Part shown: piece after piece, positions 24,208-38,142 of the stretch
How positions within the stretch are numbered: position 1 is the stretch's first letter
Layout of the letters: each line of letters opens with the position of its first letter
From: Mycolicibacterium aichiense
GTDB lineage: Bacteria > Actinomycetota > Actinomycetes > Mycobacteriales > Mycobacteriaceae
DNA length: 64,000 nt
NCBI RefSeq assembly: GCF_010726245.1
Contig: NZ_AP022561.1
Coordinates: 186,001 to 250,000 of the forward strand
Direction: 5' to 3'
Position numbers and translations under genes: made by a program
Notes under the pieces: generated by a model
Seen by the model: the letters and a program-made list of their open reading frames with translations, nothing else
What the model was told of the DNA's origin: nothing
Database searches by the model: none

Positions 24208-25019
24208 TGCTGCCCGCGATGATCGCCACCGATGTGGATGGCACCCTGCTCGACGAGGACGAGCACGTCACGGCGCGCACCCGCAGCGCGGTTCAGGCCG
24301 CGGTGGCCTCGGGTGTCCAGTTCGTGTTGGCGACCGGCCGCCCGCCACGCTGGGTGCCACCGGTCGTCGAGGAACTGGGATTTGCTCCGATGGCGGTGTG
24401 CGCCAACGGTGCCGTGATCTACGACTCCGATCAGGATCGGATCATCTCCGCGCGCACCTTGTCGGTGGAGGTGCTCGCCGAGCTCGCCGATATCGCCACC
24501 CGGGTGATCCCGGGTGTGGGCTTGGCCGTCGAACGTGTCGGTGTCAGCGCGCATGACTCGGCCACCCCGCAGTTCGTCAGCTCACCCGGTTACGAGCACG
24601 CCTGGCTCAACCCCGACAACACCGAAGTCGCGATCGAGGATCTGCTCAGTGCGCCTGCGGTGAAGCTGCTGATCCGCAAGGCCGGCGCGCTCAGCGCTGA
24701 CATGGCCGTCGAGCTTGCGAAACACATTGGTCCCCAGGGTGATATCACCTACTCGACCAACAACGGCCTGATCGAGATCAACCCGATCGGGACCAGCAAG
24801 GCGACCGGCGTCGAGCACATCGCGAGGCCGCTGGGGATCGCTGCCGAGGATGTGGTCGCCTTCGGCGACATGCCCAACGATGTTCCGATGCTGCGCTGGG
24901 CCGGCCTGGGTGTCGCCATGGGCAATGCCCACCCGGAGGCGGTCGCCGCCGCCAACGAGGTGACCGCGACGAACGCCGACGACGGCTTGGCCCGGGTCCT
25001 CGAACGCTGGTGGCTGTAG
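24207..25019 (+). CDS. Cof-type HAD phosphatase (Rv3813c-like)
   Basis: The 270-residue enzyme has the HAD motif I, DVDGTLLDEDEHV near residue 8, and motif IV, GDMPNDVPML near 218. A cap of the C2B type lies between them, as in Cof/YbjI sugar-phosphatases. It hydrolyses small phosphorylated metabolites, and the exact substrate is unknown. The start overlaps the acyltransferase stop by one base, making a three-gene operon. It is convergent with the amidase gene, with 2 bases between the stops. Confidence 0.9.
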   Translation: MLPAMIATDVDGTLLDEDEHVTARTRSAVQAAVASGVQFVLATGRPPRWVPPVVEELGFAPMAVCANGAVIYDSDQDRIISARTLSVEVLAELADIATRVIPGVGLAVERVGVSAHDSATPQFVSSPGYEHAWLNPDNTEVAIEDLLSAPAVKLLIRKAGALSADMAVELAKHIGPQGDITYSTNNGLIEINPIGTSKATGVEHIARPLGIAAEDVVAFGDMPNDVPMLRWAGLGVAMGNAHPEAVAAANEVTATNADDGLARVLERWWL

Positions 25020-25021
25020 AG

Positions 25022-26641
25022 CTAGGCGATCGGGTTGGTGATGCGGCTGAACCGCTCCAGCTGCACCGGCGGCCCGTCGGCAGGGGGCGGCGGCATCACC
25101 AAGGTCAGTCCGTCGACCACCCGCAGCACGTTGTGCGTCTGGCGGTCGAAGTTGAGGGTGCCGTGCTGGAAGTTCTGCACGATCCATTCGGGTTCCTGGA
25201 TCTCGCCGCTGGTCGGCAGGCCCAGTGCACCTCGTTCGTAGCCCAGCGACGCCCAGGCCTCGTAGATCGCACCGGTCAGCGGCTGTGCATCGGTGGTAGG
25301 CGACCAGTACACGGCGCCGTGTTCGAAGGTGACGTACCGCGCGTTGCCGTCGGCCGCGGCCTCCGGCGTCGTCGGCATCCCGAGGGGTGAGTCCTTGCCG
25401 CCCATGGCCTCCCACTTGGCCAGGATCGCGCCACCGCGCAGCGAATCCATCAGGTCCGGCGGCCTGTTGAACCTCGAGGCGATGTCCCGGATCTGGTTCA
25501 GCGCCGCATAGCCGGCGTTGCCGGGGCATGCGGTGTTGCCGACGTCGCGGTGCGCGAAGATGGTCGGCAGCGTGGGCGTGGCGCCGGCAGGGAAGAACGT
25601 GTAGTCGCCGCCGGCCGAACGCAGCATCGCGGTTCCCAGCGGATTGACGTGGTCCAACCCCAGCCGCCAGCCGAGCAGCCTGCCGACCGTTCGGACCAGG
25701 ATGTCGGTGGGCGGCACGTCCTCGAAGTCGCCGATCATCGACACACCCCAGACGTCGGTGTTGAAACCGCCTGTGTGAGAACCGAGTACGTCTTTGGTGA
25801 TTCCGCCGGCGCGGCCCTCGAAGACCTGGCCGTACTTGTCGACCAACGCGTTGTAGGCGATGTCGCACCAGCCCAGGGTGCGGGTGTGATAGGCGTAGAT
25901 CGAGCGGACGATCTCGGCCGAGTCTTCGGGCGCGTAGTCATTGCTGCCCGCGGTGTGGTGGACCACTGCCGCGCGAATCCCGTTGCCGTACGCGGCGTTA
26001 CCGCAGCGGATGTGTTCGTCGGCACCCCATTGGGCGCGGCTGATGATGTTCGGCGGTTGGCCGGGGCCCAGTGCGGCCGTCGGCAGCTGCCACTGCGAGT
26101 CGACCGGCGCCTTGGGCGGCGGGGTGATCAACACCGCCGAGATGTTCTGCGCGAAAGGTTGTTCGGAGGTGGCGGGCACGTAGCCGAGTTCCTTGCCGGT
26201 CTCGGGTGGCGCGGTGGTGACCGGTGCGTTCGGCGGCCGGGTGACCGCGATCTGCACGGATGTGGTGGACCCGACGAACACCGGGTCGGTGCCGCGCGGG
26301 CCGCCGTGCTGGCTGTCGTCGGCGTTCGATTCCAGAGTCTCCGCGGTGTACCACGGGCCCCAGGTTCCGTCCGGGCGCTTGGCGCGCACCCGGGCCGACG
26401 TTCCGGTCAGGTCGGTCCCCGTGAGGGCCACCATCGAGAACGGCGTCGGCTGACTGATCTCGCGCACGGTCACGCCGCCGCCGACACCGGTCAGCGGTTG
26501 CTGGGAGAGCACGGTGTCCGAGGCCTTCGGTGAGTCCGGGTGCTCGGAGCCGGGTACGCCGGTGATCGCCCACGGCAAGATGACGACGGTCGCCGCGATC
26601 GCGGTGAACACGAGCGTCGGCGCAGGTCGGCGGGGCAGCAC
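25022..26641 (-). CDS. Secreted amidase_2/PGRP-domain protein with LGFP repeats (Rv3811-like)
   Basis: The 539-residue exported protein has an N-terminal signal anchor (about 10-28) and an Ig-like stretch. An N-acetylmuramoyl-L-alanine amidase_2/PGRP domain follows (about 200-375), with zinc-site residues in VVHHTAGSNDY and FAHRDVGNTACPGN. The C-terminal part has LGFP-type repeats (DSPLGMPTT and RGALGLPTSGE), a wall-binding motif in actinobacteria. It should cut the amide between muramic acid and stem peptide or bind there. Length equals Rv3811. A GTG start lies 6 nt after TAACAT. Confidence 0.9.
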   Translation of the reverse strand: MLPRRPAPTLVFTAIAATVVILPWAITGVPGSEHPDSPKASDTVLSQQPLTGVGGGVTVREISQPTPFSMVALTGTDLTGTSARVRAKRPDGTWGPWYTAETLESNADDSQHGGPRGTDPVFVGSTTSVQIAVTRPPNAPVTTAPPETGKELGYVPATSEQPFAQNISAVLITPPPKAPVDSQWQLPTAALGPGQPPNIISRAQWGADEHIRCGNAAYGNGIRAAVVHHTAGSNDYAPEDSAEIVRSIYAYHTRTLGWCDIAYNALVDKYGQVFEGRAGGITKDVLGSHTGGFNTDVWGVSMIGDFEDVPPTDILVRTVGRLLGWRLGLDHVNPLGTAMLRSAGGDYTFFPAGATPTLPTIFAHRDVGNTACPGNAGYAALNQIRDIASRFNRPPDLMDSLRGGAILAKWEAMGGKDSPLGMPTTPEAAADGNARYVTFEHGAVYWSPTTDAQPLTGAIYEAWASLGYERGALGLPTSGEIQEPEWIVQNFQHGTLNFDRQTHNVLRVVDGLTLVMPPPPADGPPVQLERFSRITNPIA

Positions 26642-26647
26642 AAGGCG

Positions 26648-26653
26648 ATGTTA
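26648..26653 (-). promoter_or_regulatory. -10 element TAACAT, leaderless start of the amidase gene
   Basis: TAACAT ends 6 nt before the GTG at 26641, with no ribosome site between. Confidence 0.45.
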
Positions 26654-26721
26654 CGTATGTGCCCTCTGATACCACTGTTTCGACACGGGCCAGTGTGAAG
26701 AAAGTGATACTTGATGCCTGC

Positions 26722-26787
26722 AACGGCACCGCAGGGGCCTCTCCGGGTTCACTGCCCTAGCGGCCTGACCCACCCTGCGGTGCCGTT
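26722..26787 (-). terminator. 66-nt imperfect hairpin between erp and the amidase gene
   Basis: AACGGCACCGCAGGG (26722-26736) and CCCTGCGGTGCCGTT (26773-26787) are a perfect 15-base inverted repeat around a 36-nt interior. The interior folds further (GGGTCA with TGAACCC, one bulged base, then GCC with GGC). It begins 18 nt after the erp stop on the minus strand. A strong erp terminator or processed small RNA is likely. There is no run of T. Confidence 0.6.
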
Positions 26788-26804
26788 CCGACGCAGGTCT
26801 TTTC

Positions 26805-27767
26805 TTAACCGGCGGGGGCTGGGGCTGCCGCGGGGGCGGCAGCGGCGGCCGATGCGCCTTGCATGGCCTGGGTGATCGACGGCATCACCACACCCTTGAG
26901 CAGGTCGATCGCCTGGCCGACGCCGAGTTGGTTGGCGGCGCTGCTGAGATCGCTGATGATCCCGCCGGAGGCGGCCGGTGCGCTGGGCATCGCCAGCGAG
27001 GGATCACCGAGGATCGGATAGGTCCCGTTCACCGGACCCAGCGGAGCACTGATCGGCTGCTCACTGGGCAACCCGAGGCCTGTCGCCGAGGGGCTGGTCA
27101 AGCCCGGTGTCGCCAGCGACGGAGTGGTGCCGAGCTGCGGAGTCGTCAGTGCCGGGTTGGTCAACCCGGGATCGGTCAGCGACGCCGACGGCACGGCGGC
27201 CCCGGGCGTGGTGAGGCCGGGCGTGGTGAGGCCGGGTGTCGTGAGACCCGGGGTGGTGACGCTCGGCGTGGTGAGGCCGGGCGTGGTCAATCCGGGAGTC
27301 GTCAACCCTGGAGTTGTCAGCCCGGGAGTGGTCAGACCCGGGGTCGTCAGACCCGGTGTGGTCAGACCAGGGGTCGTCAGGCTCGGGGTGGTCAGACCGG
27401 GAGTCGTCAGGCTCGGGGTGGTCAGACCGGGAGTCGTCAGGCTCGGGGTGGTCAGCCCCGGCGCGGTCAGGCCCGGGGTGGTCAGCGTCGGGCCGGCCTG
27501 CGCGGGCTGGGCGCCGGCGGGGCTCAAGCCCGTCGGTAGTGGCGGCAGGTTGATCCCGAACTGCGACAGGCCCTGCTGTAGCGCGGACATCAGCTCGTTG
27601 GGCAGGTCGGTCACCACGGCGGCGCGAACGAACTCGCGATGCTCGGGCGCCTTCTGCGGGGCGGCGGTCAGTTCGATCACACCAATAGCGGCAATTGGAC
27701 TTGCGACGGCCAATGCGGCGACTGCGCTCATGGCTGTCGAGAGCTTGCGTCGACGGCTGTTAGGCAC
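26805..27767 (-). CDS. erp: Exported repetitive protein Erp
   Basis: The 320-residue secreted cell-surface protein matches M. tuberculosis Erp/PirG (Rv3810). It starts MPNSRRRKLSTAMSAVAALA with a signal sequence. A conserved stretch DLPNELMSALQQGLSQFGI leads into about 18 uninterrupted P-G-L-T-T pentapeptides (residues 98-187). The conserved C-terminal domain (GTYPILGDPSLA, AIDLLKGVVMPSI) ends in an Ala/Pro tail. Erp is a virulence and envelope factor. The GTG at 27767 has GGAG 7 nt upstream and the family N-terminus. Its repeat block is longer and more uniform than I recall for M. tuberculosis. Confidence 0.95.
   Translation of the reverse strand: MPNSRRRKLSTAMSAVAALAVASPIAAIGVIELTAAPQKAPEHREFVRAAVVTDLPNELMSALQQGLSQFGINLPPLPTGLSPAGAQPAQAGPTLTTPGLTAPGLTTPSLTTPGLTTPSLTTPGLTTPSLTTPGLTTPGLTTPGLTTPGLTTPGLTTPGLTTPGLTTPSVTTPGLTTPGLTTPGLTTPGAAVPSASLTDPGLTNPALTTPQLGTTPSLATPGLTSPSATGLGLPSEQPISAPLGPVNGTYPILGDPSLAMPSAPAASGGIISDLSSAANQLGVGQAIDLLKGVVMPSITQAMQGASAAAAAPAAAPAPAG
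27207..27476 (-). repeat. Erp pentapeptide-coding tandem repeat
   Basis: About 18 consecutive 15-base units encode P-[GS]-[LV]-T-[TA]. Third bases vary, so the protein repeat is better conserved than the DNA. The repeat number differs between species and is a likely site of slippage. Confidence 0.85.
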
Positions 27768-27998
27768 GGAAGTCTCCTCAATATCTAGACAACGTTCGTG
27801 TCTGATCACTTCGTGGGGACTCGGAACCGGCCGTGCGCCGGATCCGAAGCCAACGTGATTGATGTTAAGGGTGTGACTGCTGTGTCTAGAGTGACGATGC
27901 TGAATCGTGAGCCAATTGCGACCTTGGATCGGTACCGACGCATGTGATTTCCCGCCGGCGTCCGGGCTTGCGATGCGGGTCCCGCCGCGCCGGTCCGA

Positions 27999-28004
27999 TA
28001 ACCT
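27999..28004 (+). promoter_or_regulatory. -10 element TAACCT, leaderless start of glf
   Basis: TAACCT ends 8 nt before the ATG at 28013, at the head of the galactan operon. Confidence 0.4.
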
Positions 28005-28006
28005 AG

Positions 28007-31195
<3,189 letters not shown>

Positions 31196-31203
<8 letters not shown>

Positions 31204-31738
31204 CGTCGAGCCCGTTGCGCCACCCGCGAGCGGCGAGGTCGCCGCGCTGGTCACGATCCAATCGACCATGGGTACGCCCCGGGTCATCGAGGTGGCCCGG
31301 GCGATGTCGCATTTCGGCGAACACGCCCAGGGCTGGGTCGCGGTATCGGCGCTCGGTGCGCTGGCCATGCCGAAGCGGCGCCGGGACTGGGTGCTGGTCG
31401 GCGTCGGTGCCGTTGCCGCGCACGCGGCCGCGATTGCGATCAAGCTGGTGGTCCGCCGCGCGCGCCCCAATCATCCCGCGGTCGCGGTCAACGTCGGCAC
31501 GCCCAGCGCGCTGAGCTTTCCCTCGGCGCACGCCACCTCCACGACGGCCGCGGCTATGCTGCTGAGCCGGGCCACCCGCTCACGACTGCCGCTGGTAGTG
31601 GTGCCCGCGATGGCCCTGTCGCGGCTGGTGCTCGGCGTGCATTACCCGACTGACGTGCTCGCGGGGGCGGCGGTCGGCGCCGCTGTCGCGACGACGGCCA
31701 GCCGTGTCGCCGCACCGCAGAAGGAGAAGCGGAAATGA
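31196..31738 (+). CDS. PAP2-type phosphatase of the DPA pathway (Rv3807c-like)
   Basis: The 180-residue membrane phosphatase has the three PAP2 motifs: KLVVRRARPNHP, FPSAHATSTTAA (PSxH) and SRLVLGVHYPTDVLAG. In M. tuberculosis the homologue Rv3807c is proposed to remove the 5-phosphate from decaprenylphosphoryl-5-phosphoribose, the step after UbiA. The ATG at 31196 overlaps the glfT2 stop by eight bases. An upstream extension in frame would lie wholly inside glfT2. About four helices span the membrane. Confidence 0.9.
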
Positions 31739-31744
31739 GCGCCC

Positions 31745-32659
31745 ATGAGTGAGGCAGCGGCCCCGGTTTCCGGACCGCCGAGCAATCTGTTCACCGGGAT
31801 TATCAAGGCCATCCGCCCTCGCCAGTGGGTCAAGAACCTGCTCGTGCTGCTCGCCCCCATCGCGGCGCTCGGCGGCAACGTGCAGTACGACTACAAAGAG
31901 GTCGCGGTCAAGATCCTGATCGCTTTCGCCTCGTTCTCGCTGGCCGCCTCCTGCATCTACCTGGTGAACGATTCGCGAGACGTCGAAGCGGATCGTCAGC
32001 ATCCGACCAAACGGTTCCGACCGATCGCCGCGGGTGTGGTTCCCCCGTGGCTGGCATACACGTTGGCGGTCGTGCTGGGCATCGCCGCGCTCGCACTCTC
32101 GCTGCTGGCCTCGGTGAACCTGCTCATCGTGATCGCCGTCTACATCGCCATGCAACTCGCCTACTGCTTCGGACTCAAACACCAAGCGGTGCTGGATATC
32201 TGCATCGTGTCGTCGGCATACCTGATCCGCGCCATCGCAGGCGGCGCGGCCGCGGGTATCCCGCTGTCACAATGGTTCCTGCTGGTGATGACCTTCGGCT
32301 CGCTGTTCATGGTGGCCGGAAAGCGTTATGCCGAACTGCAACTCGCCGAACGGACCGGCGCCAAGATCCGCAAGTCGCTCGAGAGTTACACAGCCTCCTA
32401 CCTCCGGTTCGTGTGGACGGTGGCGGCCACCGCGATGGTGGTCTGTTACAGCCTGTGGGCTTTTGAGCGTGACGGTGCCAACGCGTCCTGGTACGCGGTC
32501 ACGATCATTCCCATCACCATCGCGATCCTGCGGTATGCGGTCGACGTCGACGGCGGTATGGCCGGTGAACCCGAGGACATCGCGTTGAAGGACCGGGTGC
32601 TGCAGCTGCTGTTGCTGGCTTGGATCGGGACCATCGGTGCAGCGATCGCCTTCAGTTGA
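31745..32659 (+). CDS. ubiA: Decaprenyl-phosphate phosphoribosyltransferase UbiA
   Basis: The 304-residue UbiA-superfamily enzyme couples 5-phosphoribosyl diphosphate to decaprenyl phosphate, the first committed step to decaprenylphosphoryl-arabinose. The prenyl-site motif is NDSRDVEADRQHPTKRFRP near residue 76. The second conserved loop is AGKRYAELQLAERTGAKIRKSLESY-like, near 195-220, and about nine helices are present. Length matches Rv3806c. Changes in this gene raise ethambutol resistance in M. tuberculosis. It starts 6 nt after the PAP2 gene. Confidence 0.96.
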   Translation: MSEAAAPVSGPPSNLFTGIIKAIRPRQWVKNLLVLLAPIAALGGNVQYDYKEVAVKILIAFASFSLAASCIYLVNDSRDVEADRQHPTKRFRPIAAGVVPPWLAYTLAVVLGIAALALSLLASVNLLIVIAVYIAMQLAYCFGLKHQAVLDICIVSSAYLIRAIAGGAAAGIPLSQWFLLVMTFGSLFMVAGKRYAELQLAERTGAKIRKSLESYTASYLRFVWTVAATAMVVCYSLWAFERDGANASWYAVTIIPITIAILRYAVDVDGGMAGEPEDIALKDRVLQLLLLAWIGTIGAAIAFS

Positions 32660-34619
32660 ACACCTGACGTCTGAACCGGTTTCGGCCGCGCCGACGGGGC
32701 GCCGCCTGGCCCGGGTGAGCCTCTGGGTTGGCGTCGTGGTGACCGCGGCGTTGTGGACGTGGGGCGCCTGGCAGCGCCGCTGGATCGCCGACGACGGCCT
32801 GATCGTACTGCGCACGGTGCGCAATCTGTTGGCCGGCAACGGCCCGGTGTTCAACGCCGGAGAGCGGGTGGAATCCAACACCTCCACGCTGTGGACCTAC
32901 CTGAATTATCTCGGCGCGCTGATCGCCGGGCCGGTGCAGTTGGAGTACGTGGCGCTGGCGCTGGCGCTGAGCCTGTCGGTCGCCGGGGTGGTCTTGATAA
33001 TGCTGGGCACCGCAAGACTTTTCGCGCCCAGCCTGGTTGGCCGCCGGGCCGTGTTGCTGCCCGCCGGTGCCCTGGTCTACATTGCGATCCCGCCCGCACG
33101 GGACTTTGCCACCTCGGGTCTGGAGAACGGACTTGTGCTGGCCTGGATCGGCTTGCTGTGGTGGATGATGGTCTGCTGGGCGCAAGCGCCTCGGTTGCAC
33201 CGCGGGGGCCCGGTCTTCACTGCCGCGCTGGCCTTCGTCGCCGGCTTGAGCGTGCTGGTGCGGCCCGAACTCGCCCTGATCGGCGGCGTCGCGTTGATCA
33301 TGATGCTCGTCGCGGCCCGCGGCTGGATCACCCGAGTGATCATCTTGGTCGCCGGTGGCCTGCTCCCGGTGGCCTACCAGATCTTCCGGATGGGTTACTA
33401 CGCACTGCTTTTCCCACAGACCGCGCTGGCCAAGGATGCCTCGGGAGACAAGTGGGGGCAGGGCCTGATCTATCTGGCCAACTTCAACCAGCCCTATGCA
33501 TTGTGGCTGGCGGCGCTGCTGGTGATCGCACTGGGTGCGGCGGTGGTCGCCGCGCGCGACACCTCGTCGCGGGCCGGCGCACCGGACCTGTCCGGCGGCC
33601 GCGGCCGGTTGGCGCGCAGAATCCAAAGTCCCACTGCCGTCGTGATTTTCATGCTCGTCAGTGGCCTGCTGCAGGCGCTGTACTGGATCCGGCAGGGCGG
33701 TGACTTCATGCACGGCCGGGTGTTGCTGACGCCCCTGTTCTGCCTGCTGACTCCCGTCGCGGTGATTCCGGTTGTGCTGCCAGACCCCATCACCTTCTCC
33801 CGTGAGCGCGCCACGGTGCTCGCAGGCGCGACCATCGCAGTGTGGCTCGGGCTGGTCGGCTGGTCGCTGTGGGCGGCGAACTCGCCGGGTCTGGGCCCCG
33901 ACGCCACCCGGGTCACGTATTCGGGCATCGTCGACGAGCGGCGGTTCTACTCCCAGGCCACAGGGCACGCTCACCCGCTTACCGCTGCCGATTACCTGGA
34001 TTACCCGCGTATGCGCGCGGTGCTGACCGCGATCGCCAACACACCCGATGGCGCGCTACTGCTGCCGTCTGGGAATTACGACCAGTGGGATGTGGTGCCC
34101 GCCTACCCGCCGCCGCCACCTCCGCCGGGCGTCTCGATGGATACTTGGCGTCGCCAAATAGCCCCGCACACAGTCTTTTTCACGAACCTCGGCATGCTCG
34201 GGATGAACGTCGGGCTGAACGTGAGGGTGATCGACCAGATCGGTCTGGCCAACCCGATCGCAGCGCACACGGCGCGGCTGGAGGATGGCCGGATCGGCCA
34301 CGACAAGAATTTGTTCCCGGACTGGGCCGTTGCCGAGGGGCCCTGGTTCAAGGAGCACCCCTACGTGCCGCCGTATCTCGACGAGGGGTGGATCGCCGAG
34401 GCCGAGGTGGCGCTGAGGTGCCCCGAGACCGACGCGATGCTCAATTCCATCCGGGGCCCGCTCGGTATCCGTCGCTTCTTGTCAAATGTGTTGCACGCGA
34501 TCGATTTCACCCGGTACCGCATCGATCGCGTTCCGCAGTACGAGCTGGCGCGTTGCGGACTTGCGGAGCCGCCGTTGAAGGGCACCCCCTACACGGGCCT
34601 GCCTGCAACGGGTCCCTGA
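32637..34619 (+). CDS. aftB: Arabinofuranosyltransferase AftB
   Basis: The 660-residue GT-C enzyme adds the terminal beta-1,2-arabinofuranose that later carries mycolates, using decaprenylphosphoryl-arabinose. About ten helices occupy residues 25-430. The catalytic loop has RRWIADDGLIVLRTVRNLL with the Asp pair, and a soluble C-terminal periplasmic domain follows. The GTG at 32637 overlaps ubiA by 23 bases. Rv3805c begins near LARVSL, about 25 residues later, so the true start may be a GTG there. The gene ends the galactan-arabinan operon. Confidence 0.93.
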   Translation: MQRSPSVEHLTSEPVSAAPTGRRLARVSLWVGVVVTAALWTWGAWQRRWIADDGLIVLRTVRNLLAGNGPVFNAGERVESNTSTLWTYLNYLGALIAGPVQLEYVALALALSLSVAGVVLIMLGTARLFAPSLVGRRAVLLPAGALVYIAIPPARDFATSGLENGLVLAWIGLLWWMMVCWAQAPRLHRGGPVFTAALAFVAGLSVLVRPELALIGGVALIMMLVAARGWITRVIILVAGGLLPVAYQIFRMGYYALLFPQTALAKDASGDKWGQGLIYLANFNQPYALWLAALLVIALGAAVVAARDTSSRAGAPDLSGGRGRLARRIQSPTAVVIFMLVSGLLQALYWIRQGGDFMHGRVLLTPLFCLLTPVAVIPVVLPDPITFSRERATVLAGATIAVWLGLVGWSLWAANSPGLGPDATRVTYSGIVDERRFYSQATGHAHPLTAADYLDYPRMRAVLTAIANTPDGALLLPSGNYDQWDVVPAYPPPPPPPGVSMDTWRRQIAPHTVFFTNLGMLGMNVGLNVRVIDQIGLANPIAAHTARLEDGRIGHDKNLFPDWAVAEGPWFKEHPYVPPYLDEGWIAEAEVALRCPETDAMLNSIRGPLGIRRFLSNVLHAIDFTRYRIDRVPQYELARCGLAEPPLKGTPYTGLPATGP

Positions 34620-35886
<1,267 letters not shown>

Positions 35887-35912
35887 GAGGGCGGTCACGA
35901 CAACATCTCTGA

Positions 35913-37010
<1,098 letters not shown>

Positions 37011-37034
37011 TATCCAGCAGTCGACAACTCACCG

Positions 37035-37064
37035 ACGGCGGCGACCCAACCGGGTCGTCGCCGT
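37035..37064 (+). terminator. Strong hairpin terminator of fbpA
   Basis: Bases 37035-37047 and 37052-37064 form a 13-pair stem (one G-U) closed by an AACC loop. There is no T run, which is common for mycobacterial terminators. Confidence 0.7.
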
Positions 37065-37157
37065 TGGCGTATCCGAACCAACCGAGTAAGCAGTGTGATT
37101 CACTACCTGCAGGTGGGGCGGGGCTGTGAAATGCGACGAGTCGACATTGAGGTGACC

Positions 37158-38048
37158 ATGAAGAGTCTGTCGGGCCTGTTTCGGGGAGTGTGCGCCGCGG
37201 TTGTGGCGCTAGGCCTCATGAGTGCCACCGCACCGACCGGCCATGCGGCCGACGTCGAATATCTGATGGTGCCGTCGCCGGCCATGGGCCGCGATATCCC
37301 GGTTGCCTTCATGGGCGGCGGCCCGCACGCCGTGGTGCTGCTGGACGCGTTCAACGCCGGCGACCCGGTCAGCAACTGGGTCACCGCGGGCAACGCGTTC
37401 AACACCCTGGCCGGTAAGGGCGTCTCCGTGGTGGCTCCGGCAAGCGGTGCGTTCACCCTCTACACCAACTGGGAGGCCGACGGCACCCGGCAGTGGGAGA
37501 CCTTCCTGTCCGACGAGCTGCCCAACTGGCTGGCCGCCAACAAGGGGCTGGCCCCGGGTGGGCACGCCATCGTCGGCGCCGCCCAGGGCGGTTTGGGCGC
37601 CATGATGGAGGCGACGTTCCACCCTGATCGCTACCGCTACGCCGGCTCGCTGTCGGGTTTCCTGACCCCCTCGAACACCTTCATGAACGGCGCGATCACT
37701 GCCGGAATGAACGAGTTCGGCGGCGTCAACACCCAGGCCATGTGGGGTGCCGCGCAGCTCGGCCGGTGGAAGTGGCATGACCCCGAGGTGCACGTGCAGC
37801 TGCTGGCCGACAACAACACCCGGCTGTGGGTGTTCAGCCCGCAGACCACGACCTGCAGCGACGTTCCGGCCATGATCGGCTACTGCGACCTGGCCCAGGG
37901 CAGCAACCGGACGTTCTACGCGCACTACCGGGCCGTGGGTGGCCGCAACGGTCACTTCGACTTCCCGGCCGGCGGCAATCACGACTGGGGCAACTGGGCC
38001 GGGCAGCTGGCCGCGATGTCGGGAGATGTAGTAGCGGCTATCAAATAG
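37158..38048 (+). CDS. mpt51: MPT51/FbpD, non-catalytic antigen 85 homologue
   Basis: The 296-residue secreted protein has the antigen-85 alpha/beta-hydrolase fold. The nucleophile position reads VGAAQGGLGAMM rather than GLSMxxS, so the catalytic serine is missing, as in M. tuberculosis MPT51 (Rv3803c). Fibronectin or carbohydrate binding has been proposed for that protein. The signal peptide ends near GHAADVEYL. The ATG at 37158 follows GAGGTG closely; two upstream in-frame starts would lengthen the signal peptide by up to 21 residues. Confidence 0.92.
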   Translation: MKSLSGLFRGVCAAVVALGLMSATAPTGHAADVEYLMVPSPAMGRDIPVAFMGGGPHAVVLLDAFNAGDPVSNWVTAGNAFNTLAGKGVSVVAPASGAFTLYTNWEADGTRQWETFLSDELPNWLAANKGLAPGGHAIVGAAQGGLGAMMEATFHPDRYRYAGSLSGFLTPSNTFMNGAITAGMNEFGGVNTQAMWGAAQLGRWKWHDPEVHVQLLADNNTRLWVFSPQTTTCSDVPAMIGYCDLAQGSNRTFYAHYRAVGGRNGHFDFPAGGNHDWGNWAGQLAAMSGDVVAAIK

Positions 38049-38130
38049 CTCGCTCCTGACCTCCCAGGTCAGCGCGAACTGTTAACTTTCCGCAATCTCC
38101 CGGTGCTCTGGGGCAGTCATGCCCAGCCGG

Positions 38131-38136
38131 TAACGT
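38131..38136 (+). promoter_or_regulatory. -10 element TAACGT, leaderless start
   Basis: TAACGT ends 6 nt before the GTG at 38143. A GGAG lies in that gap but would be too close for a leadered mRNA to use fully. Confidence 0.4.
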
Positions 38137-38142
38137 GGAGAC

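Noticed and set aside
26722..26787. c-di-AMP (ydaO) riboswitch or tRNA
   Set aside because: The conserved ydaO blocks are not in the right order and no cloverleaf or anticodon arm can be drawn; only a rod-like hairpin is supported.
27207..27476. CRISPR array
   Set aside because: The repeats are contiguous 15-base coding units without spacers.
27124..27858. Plus-strand frame rich in VVRPGVV repeats
   Set aside because: It is the antisense shadow of the erp pentapeptide repeat; erp on the minus strand has the signal peptide, ribosome site and homology.
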